From contig JAFVAI010000112.1 in assembly GCA_017480545.1 (NCBI GenBank), forward strand, positions 1 to 33,847: a stretch of DNA of 33,847 nt. Direction: 5' to 3'. Within the stretch, counting starts at the first letter, position 1; each line of letters begins with the position of its first letter. Source of the stretch: Schwartzia sp. (in: firmicutes). Lineage in GTDB: Bacteria > Bacillota > Negativicutes > Selenomonadales > Selenomonadaceae. The translations under genes and the position numbers were made by a program. Positions 8,057 through 14,335 of this stretch are shown here, in pieces. Under the pieces are notes generated by a model, which saw only the letters and a list, made by a program, of their open reading frames with translations, was not told where the DNA came from and ran no database searches.

Positions 8057-8683
8057 ATGTTCAATTTTCAGCGCAAGACTACGGAGTTTTTCGATTATTT
8101 CGTCGAGAGCGCCAATTGTTTTTACCGGGGCGCGTTGATGCTTGACGAAGTCATGCTGGATTATACGCGGGCTGCGGATAGAATGAAGGCGATTATCGAC
8201 CTGGAGCATGAGGCGGACGCCATCAACGACCAGATCATCGACGAGCTGAACCAGACGTTCATTACGCCCATTGACCGCGAGGATATCTTTGCGTTGGCCG
8301 ACGGCCTTGACGACGGCGTCGATTATCTGCAAACGACGCTCCAGCGGATTGTCATTTATCGGACGGGCGCGGCGAAAGCCGGCGTCGTTTCCATGACGAA
8401 ACTGCTTTTAGAGTCGACGGGCGAACTGGTCAAAGCCTTTGAACTGTTGAAGGACATCAAGAAAAATCGCGAGATGATTTTGGAGTCCACGCACAAGATC
8501 GGCAAGCTCGAAAGCGAGGGAGACCGCGTCTATCGGCAGGAAATTGCTTTCCTGTTTGACAACGTGAAGGACCCCATTGAGCTGATCAAGTGGAAGGACA
8601 TTCTGGAAAATCTGGAGGACACGCTCGATCATTGCGAAGATGTTTCCGACATGATTCGCGGCGTGGTCATGAAGTATGCCTGA
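8057..8683 (+). CDS. DUF47 (PhoU-like) Pit accessory protein
   Basis: A 208-residue, all-helical, strongly acidic protein of the DUF47/PhoU-like family. The repeated pattern of LEHEADAINDQIIDEL in the first half and LESEGDRVYRQEI in the second is typical of the two PhoU-like three-helix bundles. Family members are encoded next to Pit transporters and are thought to modulate phosphate uptake. Here the stop overlaps the pit start by 8 bp (ATGCCTGA), so the proteins are translationally coupled. ATG at 8057 is chosen behind a G-rich site; a GTG 15 nt upstream is also open but has no better site. Cytosolic, no signal peptide. Confidence 0.9.
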   Translation: MFNFQRKTTEFFDYFVESANCFYRGALMLDEVMLDYTRAADRMKAIIDLEHEADAINDQIIDELNQTFITPIDREDIFALADGLDDGVDYLQTTLQRIVIYRTGAAKAGVVSMTKLLLESTGELVKAFELLKDIKKNREMILESTHKIGKLESEGDRVYRQEIAFLFDNVKDPIELIKWKDILENLEDTLDHCEDVSDMIRGVVMKYA

Positions 8684-9671
8684 GCTGCAATACATGATTT
8701 TCACGGTAATCGGGTTGGCGTTGCTGTTCGATTTTATCAACGGCTTCCATGACACGGCGAACGCGATAGCGACGTCGGTCTCGACACGCGCCATTTCCCC
8801 GAGGAACGCAATCCTGATGGCGGCGGTGCTGAATTTTCTCGGTGCGATGTACTCGACGGGCGTCGCGAAAACCATCGGCAGCGACATCGTCAGCAGCGCG
8901 ATTCACGTCGACGAGCATGTCCTGATCGCGGCGTTGGTCAGCGCGGTGTTCTGGAATCTTTTCACTTGGAAGCTGGCGCTGCCGTCCAGTTCGTCCCATG
9001 CGATGGTGGGCGGTATCATTGGCGCAGTGCTCGTTTCCACGGGCATCATCGGGCTGAATCTATACGGCATTGGAAAGATCGTGCTGTCCTTGATTTTGTC
9101 GCCTTTGATTGCCATCATCACGGGTTATTTGGTGATGCATCTTTTGTACATCCTGTTTGGGCAGTGTACACCCCATATCATCAACGGGCGTTTCAAACGG
9201 ATGCAGATCGTTTCGGCTGCGATGATGGCCTTTTCCCACGGCTCGAACGACGCGCAGAAGTCCATGGGCATTATCACGCTGGCTCTTTTGTCCGGCGGCT
9301 ACATCAGTGAATTTGAGGTGCCGACGGTCGTGAAAGTTTTGGCGGCGACGGCCATGGCCTTTGGTACGGCCATGGGCGGCTGGAGCATTATCAAGACCAT
9401 CGGCGGCAAGATTTTCAAGCTGGAGCCGATCAGCGGCTTCGCGGCAGATCTCAATTCGTCCCTCGTCATTTTCTCGGCGACCATGCTTCATCTTCCGGTC
9501 AGCACGACGCACGTTGTGTCCGGCTCGATTATGGGCGTCGGCACGGCGAAGCGCATCCGCGCCGTCCGCTGGGGCGTCGCGCAGCAGATGCTCGTCGCTT
9601 GGGTGCTGACGATTCCCTGCACGGCGCTCATTGGCTCTCTGGTCTATCAGATTGCGCTTTGGATTTTTTGA
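8676..9671 (+). CDS. pit: Low-affinity inorganic phosphate transporter, PiT family
   Basis: An integral inner-membrane transporter of 331 residues with about ten hydrophobic segments. Both PiT signature repeats are seen: GFHDTANAIATSVSTRAI near residue 23 and FSHGSNDAQKSMGI in the second half. LPSSSSHAMVGG and LPVSTTHVVSG are the paired conserved P-S-S/T-H loops. The family takes up metal-phosphate by proton or sodium symport. It overlaps the DUF47 gene and is followed by a terminator at 9685-9718, so the two-gene unit is complete. Confidence 0.94.
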   Translation: MPELQYMIFTVIGLALLFDFINGFHDTANAIATSVSTRAISPRNAILMAAVLNFLGAMYSTGVAKTIGSDIVSSAIHVDEHVLIAALVSAVFWNLFTWKLALPSSSSHAMVGGIIGAVLVSTGIIGLNLYGIGKIVLSLILSPLIAIITGYLVMHLLYILFGQCTPHIINGRFKRMQIVSAAMMAFSHGSNDAQKSMGIITLALLSGGYISEFEVPTVVKVLAATAMAFGTAMGGWSIIKTIGGKIFKLEPISGFAADLNSSLVIFSATMLHLPVSTTHVVSGSIMGVGTAKRIRAVRWGVAQQMLVAWVLTIPCTALIGSLVYQIALWIF

Positions 9672-9684
9672 ATGAGGTGATTTG

Positions 9685-9718
9685 GCTTGGAAGGGCAATG
9701 GCTTTTCCGGGCTTTTTT
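9685..9718 (+). terminator. Terminator of the DUF47-pit operon
   Basis: GCTTGGAA (9685-9692) pairs with TTCCGGGC (9705-9712), with two G-T pairs, followed by six T residues at 9713-9718. Confidence 0.65.
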
Positions 9719-9757
9719 GTTTTGGCGTGAAAATGGTACAACAAGGGAATGATAGGG

Positions 9758-10885
9758 ATGAAACGGCTGCTTCCTGAACTTTGCGATATTCAATATGGGT
9801 ATGCGTTCGATTCAAAATTATTTTCAACGTCAAAGGGGGTTCCGTTGGCGCGTATTCGCGATGTGGTCCGTGGATATAGCGAAACCTATACGGAAGAAGA
9901 TTTCCCTGAAAAGTATATCATACAAAATGGGGATATACTGATTGGAATGGATGGCGAGTTTAATATTGCTCGTTGGAAAGGCGGATGTGCGGCATTGAAT
10001 CAGCGGGTTTGCAGGCTGGTTCCTCATGCGGATATCGATGACAGATATTTGTTTTATGCAATGCCGTCAAAATTGAAAGCGATCGAGGACAAGACGCCGT
10101 TCGTTACGGTAAGGCATTTATCCGCTCCCAAATTGAACGCGATAGAAATTCGTCTGCCGCCCTTCGAACAGCAGAGAGCGGAAGCGGATCGCTTGGACGC
10201 AATCAATAACAGCATTGCGTTGTGCGAAAAGATTCTTCTTAAAACTGACAGCCTCGTCAAATCACGGTTTATCGAGATGTTTGGCGAACCAAACGAGATG
10301 GATAAATGGCCCTGCTATAAGATAGAGGATATAGCCGATGTAACTGTTGGTCTTGTTATAAAGCCAACGAGATTCTATACAGAGGATGCCGAAAACGGCA
10401 TAAAGGCGTTTAGGTCGCTCAATGTTCGTGAAATGCACGTCAATGATAGCGACTGGGTGTATTTTTCTGAGGAAGGGAACGAGCAAAACAAGAAGTCGCA
10501 GCTTCAAAAGGGTGATGTTCTTGTGGTAAGGTCAGGCTATCCGGGTACATCCTGCGTCGTTACCGATGAATATGTTGGTTGCAATGCCATAGACATAATG
10601 ATTGCTCGCCCCAAACAGGACAAAATCAATCCGTACTATCTGTGTGCATTTAACAATTTTCCGCATGGCATGAACCAAATTCGTCACGGCACAGGTGGAG
10701 CGGCACAAAAGCACTTTGATGTGGGAGCATACAACAAAGTGACTATCCCTGTACCACCTATGGAGTTACAGGACAGTTTTGTGGAGTTTATGCAACTCGC
10801 CGACAAATCGAAACTGACCATACAGAAGAGTATAGAAGCTTTGCAGACACTGAAAGCTAAGCTCATGCAGGAATATTTTGGATAG
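9758..10885 (+). CDS. hsdS: Type I restriction-modification specificity subunit (orphan HsdS)
   Basis: HsdS subunits choose the DNA target of type I restriction-modification complexes; each of two target-recognition domains reads one half-site. The 375-residue protein has TRD1 (about 1-125), a central conserved helix (LPPFEQQRAEADRLDAI, then SLVKSRFIEMFGEP), TRD2 (about 185-325) and a C-terminal helix ending KLMQEYFG. ATG at 9758 follows AAGGGA at good spacing; an ATG 9 nt upstream is also open. No hsdM or hsdR lies in the window, so it is an orphan here. Base composition is more AT-rich than the neighbours, suggesting transfer. Downstream are several degenerate copies of its own 3' end. Confidence 0.9.
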   Translation: MKRLLPELCDIQYGYAFDSKLFSTSKGVPLARIRDVVRGYSETYTEEDFPEKYIIQNGDILIGMDGEFNIARWKGGCAALNQRVCRLVPHADIDDRYLFYAMPSKLKAIEDKTPFVTVRHLSAPKLNAIEIRLPPFEQQRAEADRLDAINNSIALCEKILLKTDSLVKSRFIEMFGEPNEMDKWPCYKIEDIADVTVGLVIKPTRFYTEDAENGIKAFRSLNVREMHVNDSDWVYFSEEGNEQNKKSQLQKGDVLVVRSGYPGTSCVVTDEYVGCNAIDIMIARPKQDKINPYYLCAFNNFPHGMNQIRHGTGGAAQKHFDVGAYNKVTIPVPPMELQDSFVEFMQLADKSKLTIQKSIEALQTLKAKLMQEYFG

Positions 10886-10895
10886 AGAAAAAAGC

Positions 10896-10943
10896 TAGCC
10901 CCCCACCACCGCATCGCGGTTCCCCACCCCCAAGGGGGCGGAC
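10896..10943 (-). repeat. GC-rich palindromic repeat, inverted copy
   Basis: A C-rich segment whose reverse complement closely matches 11193-11243, including the GCGGTGGTGGGGGG core. It bounds the hsdS-tail copies on the left. Related in design to the element at 22205-22344. Confidence 0.6.
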
Positions 10944-10949
10944 AATAAG

Positions 10950-11207
10950 GGGCGGGACTTGTTGCCTTGTACAGCAACAAGTCGAAATTTGCAATCCAAA
11001 AGAGCATGGAGCAACTGGAACTGCTGAGAGCATCCCTGATGCAGGCTTATTTTGGAGAAAAAAAGTCCGCCCCCAAGGGGGCGGGATTTGTTGCCTTGTA
11101 CGGCAACAAGTTGAAATTGGCAATCCCAAAGAGCATGGAGCAACTGGGATTGCTGAGAGCATCCCTGATGCAGGATTCTTTTGGAGAAAAAAGTCCGCCC
11201 CATAGGG
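10950..11207 (+). repeat. Two tandem 129-bp units, each a copy of the hsdS 3' end
   Basis: GTTGCCTTGT recurs at 10961 and 11090, a period of 129 bp. Each unit encodes an HsdS-like C-terminal helix, KSMEQLELLRASLMQAYFG then KSMEQLGLLRASLMQDSFG, matching the end of the intact hsdS (KSIEALQTLKAKLMQEYFG). The unit junction carries a perfect CCGCCCCC-AA-GGGGGCGG palindrome at about 11067-11084. Both units lie in one open frame, but there is no sign of a real start. Confidence 0.8.
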
Positions 11208-11243
11208 GGCGGGGGACCGCCGCAGGCGGTGGTGGGGGGATCA
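11193..11243 (+). repeat. GC-rich palindromic repeat, direct copy
   Basis: Contains CCGCCCC-AT-AGGGGGCGG, then ACCGCC-GCA-GGCGGT, then TGGTGGGGGG. Inverted relative to 10896-10943. The order of palindromes resembles the right arm of the 22205-22344 element. Confidence 0.6.
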
Positions 11244-11274
11244 GCGTTGCTCTTAACGGTAAAAACGACAAATC

Positions 11275-11349
11275 GAATTGATGCTTCACGAGTTGCTCGA
11301 AAAGCAGAAGCTTTTGCGGGCGGCGCTGATGCAGGAGTATTTTGGATAA
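11275..11349 (+). pseudogene. Third hsdS 3'-end remnant
   Basis: Encodes LLEKQKLLRAALMQEYFG followed by a TAA stop at 11347-11349, again the C-terminal helix of a type I specificity subunit, but with no upstream coding region. It is more like a separate hsdS allele than the two tandem copies. It marks the former end of a longer hsdS locus. Confidence 0.65.
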
Positions 11350-11403
11350 AGGGATTTCCATCAATCACGCAAAAAGCCGCAAGCAAAACGCCTGCGGCTT
11401 TCT
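11350..11403 (+). repeat. Left copy of a direct repeat flanking the nuclease/RNA cassette
   Basis: GGATTTCC followed by AAAAAGCCGCAAGCAAAACG and GCCTGCGGCTTT. The same order of blocks, about three quarters identical by eye, occurs at 11993-12052 in the same orientation. Confidence 0.5.
11371..11401 (-). terminator. Rho-independent terminator of the minus-strand RNA unit
   Basis: AAAGCCGCA (11373-11381) and TGCGGCTTT (11393-11401) form a 9-bp stem with an 11-nt loop. Read on the minus strand, the stem's final T residues extend into a run of five. It lies 20 nt beyond the last base of the 11421-11533 element. Confidence 0.75.
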
Positions 11404-11420
11404 CATCCTTATAACAATGA

Positions 11421-11533
11421 ATAGCCGTTTGGCAGGCGTCCCTTTGTCCTGCATCTCTCGGGTCTGGCGTGCCAAACCCTGTCAGTACCATCGGCGCGTG
11501 GTTGGGACAATGTTTACCACCACAAACGGCTAT
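11421..11533 (-). ncRNA. Structured RNA with a 5S-rRNA-like 3' half (putative)
   Basis: Read on the minus strand, the 113-nt segment is closed by an 11-bp perfect stem, ATAGCCGTTTG with CAAACGGCTAT, like 5S helix I. Inside is GCGCCGATGGTACTG, which matches the most conserved 5S rRNA signature. Next comes an 8-bp stem-loop GGGTTTGG-CACG-CCAGACCC in the place of 5S helix IV, then GAGAG and AGGAC, recalling the 5S loop E strand. The helix III arm with the usual CCGAAC loop is missing, so it is not a normal 5S rRNA. A promoter (11548-11576) and a terminator (11371-11401) frame it. It may be a 5S-derived pseudogene, a 5S-like regulatory RNA or a different structured RNA. Confidence 0.5.
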
Positions 11534-11547
11534 CCACTTGCTAATTT

Positions 11548-11576
11548 ATTTTACATCGTGTCTGTTTTTTTGTAAA
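11548..11576 (-). promoter_or_regulatory. Promoter for the 5S-like RNA
   Basis: On the minus strand TTTACA (11571-11576), 17-bp spacer, TAAAAT (11548-11553); each hexamer has one mismatch to consensus. The -10 includes the TAA stop codon of the nuclease gene. Start of transcription would fall near 11540, just before the closing stem. Confidence 0.6.
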
Positions 11577-11946
11577 GGATTTTCTTGTTTCGTAACACTC
11601 TCTGCCATTCCCAGTCATGGATTCTCTGAAAGGTTATGACGGAGTTTTTGAAATTTATGGGGTCAGCGGAGGTTTTCAGTCGAAGAATCAGTTTTACTTT
11701 TTTGCCGTCTTCCTCCACTTCTTTTAATAGCATGGCGGAAAAGGGAAGATTGGCTTCCAAGATATAATCGGGATCAGCAATGATGCCCGCGCCATATTTT
11801 CTGAAAAGGGGGTAGTCGTTTGGATGCCGATTTTTAATGTGGGAGATTTGTGTAGTGGTAATGATAACATCTTCTACGGCAATATCATCGGTTATCCTGC
11901 GATAAAGTTCTCTGTTCAATCGGCATATCAAATAGGTTTCTTTCAT
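11551..11946 (-). CDS. BECR-fold nuclease domain protein (PBECR3-like)
   Basis: A 131-residue protein resembling the phage Barnase-EndoU-ColicinE5/D-RelE-like nuclease family 3. Features in order: ITTTQISHIKNRHPNDY with a conserved histidine pair, YGAGIIADPDYILE, then a core strand ending VKLILRLKT, and the C-terminal motif SVITFQRIHDWEWQRVLRNKK. Stand-alone members occur in prophages and islands; the fold suggests RNA cleavage, but substrate is unknown. ATG at 11946 follows GGAGGG at 9 nt, with TATAAT upstream. Codon use is AT-rich compared with flanking genes. No antitoxin-like protein gene is adjacent. A short RNA unit starts in its stop codon. Confidence 0.7.
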   Translation of the reverse strand: MKETYLICRLNRELYRRITDDIAVEDVIITTTQISHIKNRHPNDYPLFRKYGAGIIADPDYILEANLPFSAMLLKEVEEDGKKVKLILRLKTSADPINFKNSVITFQRIHDWEWQRVLRNKKILYKKTDTM

Positions 11947-11966
11947 TCACAAAGCCCTCCAAACGT

Positions 11967-11994
11967 ATTATATCATAACAAAGGCAAGAAACAA
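11967..11994 (-). promoter_or_regulatory. Promoter for the BECR nuclease gene
   Basis: Minus strand TTGTTT (11989-11994), 16-bp spacer, TATAAT (11967-11972), 20 bp before the ATG. The leader is very short. Confidence 0.6.
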
Positions 11995-12052
11995 AAGGAT
12001 TTCCCCGCAACGCCGCACAAAAAGCCGCAGGCAAGACGCCCGGCGGCTTTTT
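11993..12052 (+). repeat. Right copy of the direct repeat, also a bidirectional terminator
   Basis: Shares GGATTTCC, AAAAAGCCGCAGGCAAGACG and GCGGCTTT with 11350-11403. AAAAAGCCGC (12019-12028) and GCGGCTTTTT (12043-12052) form a 10-bp stem usable from either strand. Confidence 0.55.
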
Positions 12053-12209
12053 GCTGCAGTGTTTGTCACAGGGCGACAACCTCCCGATATTCCGGCGTTC
12101 GCCGCTTTCGTCTCACGGATGGCAACCAAATCATCGTCCACGCAGTCAAATTCCGGCCAAATGAGCCCCCAGTTTCACCCTTCATGTTGAACGGTTCTAG
12201 CCTTGCCTA
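12053..12209. other. Unassigned spacer
   Basis: No gene, strong hairpin or repeat is seen. One frame stays open through it, but the predicted residues have no recognisable domain and no ribosome binding site. Confidence 0.4.
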
Positions 12210-12238
12210 TGGAAAAGCTGGAGCAAAGGCGTTATAAT
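12210..12238 (+). promoter_or_regulatory. Promoter for the nucleoside kinase operon
   Basis: TGGAAA (12210-12215), 17-bp spacer, TATAAT (12233-12238). Same design as the cysE promoter, including GGCGT directly before the -10. Confidence 0.5.
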
Positions 12239-12289
12239 AAGGGCAAAGCAAAGTGCCGTTGCGGTTTTCGACGGGGAGGAAGGTACAAT

Positions 12290-13957
12290 ATGGGAAAACA
12301 GGACATTGCGGGGCGAACGCTTCGGGAGCTTTCGGCAGGACAGGCGCCGGAAAACGACATGATCGTCGCCGCGCGGATCGGCGGGGAAATCCAAGGGCTG
12401 GGGGAAACGGCAGACGAGCGGGAAACGCCCGAATGGGTCTACCTTTCCCAGCCGATGGGGGAACGGATTTACCGTCGCTCGGTATTGTTCCTCGCCATCG
12501 TCGCGATGCGGGAACTGTACGGCGCGGCGGACGCGGAGCTGATTGTGCGCGCCTCGCTGAACGGCGGGCTGTACTGCGACTTGGAAGTGCCGGGCGGCGT
12601 AACGGGCGCGGCGGTTTCCGCGATTGAGGTGCAGATGCGCGCGATTGTGGCGGAGGATCGCGCCATCGGCTATCGCGTCATGCCCAAAGATGAGGCGGTG
12701 CGGGCTTTCAAAGAGGCACGGCAGATTCCGAAGGCGAATCTTTTGTACGGGCTGCCCGAGGAGACAGTCATGCTCTCTACGTGCGGCGAGCATATCGATG
12801 ATTTGTACGGTGTCATGCTCGACAGGACGGGCGTGCTTGGCTGCTTCGATCTGATGCCCGTCGGCGGCGGGGTGCTCCTGCGGACGCCGCGCAGCGGCAT
12901 GGGGCTTACGCTTTCCCCGCCGATGGCACAGCCGAAATTTGCCCAGACACTTTGGGAATCGAAGCAGTGGGCGAAAATCCTGCATTGCGAATATTTGCCC
13001 GACCTGAACCGCTCAATTCGGATTGGGAAGACGGGCGACCTGATCCGTGTTTCCGAGGCGCTGCATGAGAAAAAAATTGCCGAGATTGCCGACCGGATTG
13101 CGGCGGGCATCAAAAAAGCCCGGTTGGTGATGATTGCTGGGCCGTCGTCGTCGGGCAAGACGTCCTTCGCCCAGCGGCTCAAAGTGCAGCTTCGCGTGAA
13201 CGGACTGGATCCCGTCTCGATTTCGCTGGACGATTATTTTGTGAACCGGGTGGAAACGCCGCTGACGCCGGAAGGCGCCTATGATTACGAGTCGCTGCAC
13301 GCGCTGAACGTGGATCTGTTCAACGAGCATCTCGTCGCGCTGATGCAGGGCAAGGAGGTTTCGCTGCCGCGCTACGACTTCATCACGGGCGAGCGAAACG
13401 ACGGGGCGGGGCCGCGCCTTTCCATCGCGCCGGAGCAACCGATTATTGTTGAGGGCATCCACGGGCTGAACGAGGAACTGACCCACGCCGTGCCTCGCGA
13501 TGAGAAATTCAAGATTTACGTCAGCGCGCTGACCCAGCTCAATATTGATATGCACAACCGTATCCCGACCACCGACGCCCGCTTTGTGCGCCGACTTGTC
13601 CGCGATTACCAATTCCGCGCCTCCAGCGCGCTGAAGACACTCCGCCAATGGCCGGATGTCCGCAAGGGAGAGGAGCAGAACATTTTCCCGTACCAGGAGG
13701 ATGCCGATGCCGTATTCAATTCCGCGCTGATTTACGAGTTGGCGGTGCTCAAAAAATATGCGGTTCCGTTGCTTTCGGCGGTGAAGCCCGACGAGGACGG
13801 CTACGCCACGGCGCAGAGCATCCTGCGGTTCCTGCGGTTCTTCGGCAGCATCGACGACGAGAGCGACATCCCGAACAACTCCATTTTGCGCGAATTCATC
13901 GGAAAATCCTGTTTCTTCACGAGCAACGGCGACCTGAAGGAAGGCGCAGGGCTATGA
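12290..13957 (+). CDS. Uridine kinase-like nucleoside kinase
   Basis: A 555-residue protein. The N-terminal 270 residues resemble the TGS/threonyl-tRNA-synthetase-like region that precedes a kinase in this family. The C-terminal half is a uridine kinase/phosphoribulokinase-type P-loop domain with GPSSSGKT at 284-291 and the SLDDYFVNR segment. Members phosphorylate nucleosides with NTP; the exact substrate cannot be read from sequence. ATG at 12290 follows GGGGAGGAAGG at 7 nt, so it is preferred to an in-frame start 87 nt upstream that would precede the promoter -10. The stop overlaps the next gene (ATGA). Confidence 0.88.
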   Translation: MGKQDIAGRTLRELSAGQAPENDMIVAARIGGEIQGLGETADERETPEWVYLSQPMGERIYRRSVLFLAIVAMRELYGAADAELIVRASLNGGLYCDLEVPGGVTGAAVSAIEVQMRAIVAEDRAIGYRVMPKDEAVRAFKEARQIPKANLLYGLPEETVMLSTCGEHIDDLYGVMLDRTGVLGCFDLMPVGGGVLLRTPRSGMGLTLSPPMAQPKFAQTLWESKQWAKILHCEYLPDLNRSIRIGKTGDLIRVSEALHEKKIAEIADRIAAGIKKARLVMIAGPSSSGKTSFAQRLKVQLRVNGLDPVSISLDDYFVNRVETPLTPEGAYDYESLHALNVDLFNEHLVALMQGKEVSLPRYDFITGERNDGAGPRLSIAPEQPIIVEGIHGLNEELTHAVPRDEKFKIYVSALTQLNIDMHNRIPTTDARFVRRLVRDYQFRASSALKTLRQWPDVRKGEEQNIFPYQEDADAVFNSALIYELAVLKKYAVPLLSAVKPDEDGYATAQSILRFLRFFGSIDDESDIPNNSILREFIGKSCFFTSNGDLKEGAGL

Positions 13958-14271
13958 AAAAAGTACGGATTACCGTCATGCGGAAAGTCTGCCATCGGGA
14001 CTTGATCGACGCGTATGAAAATCCCATCGAACACGCCTGCGAAATGGAAGAAGGGCAAAGCTTCACCGCCAACGGATGGCGCCGTCCCGAGGGGCTCTGC
14101 GAAAGCGCTTGGGATATCCTGTCGCCCTTCGTTATGGCGCTCTCCCACGGCGCGGCGGATTTTTACGATGGCTGGATGAAAAACAAAAAATCCGCGATGC
14201 TCTCCTGCAACGACGGCTTCCGCCCCGTGAGTTTTTTGGTGGAAGCGATGGACGAGGATGCGGAAGAGTGA
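13954..14271 (+). CDS. TIGR04076 family protein
   Basis: A 105-residue protein resembling the small TIGR04076 family of unknown function. It opens MKKVRITVMRKVCHRDLI and has the central GLCESAWDILSPFVMALSHG segment, then CNDGFRPVSF near the C-terminus, with several conserved cysteines. It starts in the ATGA overlap with the kinase stop, so it is translationally coupled to it. No signal peptide or membrane segment. Confidence 0.75.
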   Translation: MKKVRITVMRKVCHRDLIDAYENPIEHACEMEEGQSFTANGWRRPEGLCESAWDILSPFVMALSHGAADFYDGWMKNKKSAMLSCNDGFRPVSFLVEAMDEDAEE

Positions 14272-14283
14272 AATGCAAAAAGA

Positions 14284-14326
14284 AACTCCCTGTATGCCGA
14301 AAGAGTGGCGTACAGGGAGTTTTGTT
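14284..14326. terminator. Bidirectional terminator
   Basis: AACTCCCTGTATGCC (14284-14298) pairs with GGCGTACAGGGAGTT (14307-14321), 15 bp with one G-T pair, flanked by A-rich and T-rich sides. It serves the kinase operon on the plus strand and the convergent carboxyltransferase gene. Confidence 0.85.
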
Positions 14327-14335
14327 ATGCGATTT

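Noticed and set aside
10950..11207. CRISPR-like array
   Set aside because: Only two long units that encode an HsdS tail; no short repeats with unique spacers.
11421..11533. Ordinary 5S rRNA gene
   Set aside because: The 5' half is about 30 nt too short, the conserved CCGAAC loop is missing and extra bases precede the 3' stem, so it is kept only as 5S-like.
12053..12209. Possible transposase remnant in the spacer before the nucleoside kinase
   Set aside because: The translated residues show no transposase motif and no inverted repeats bound it.
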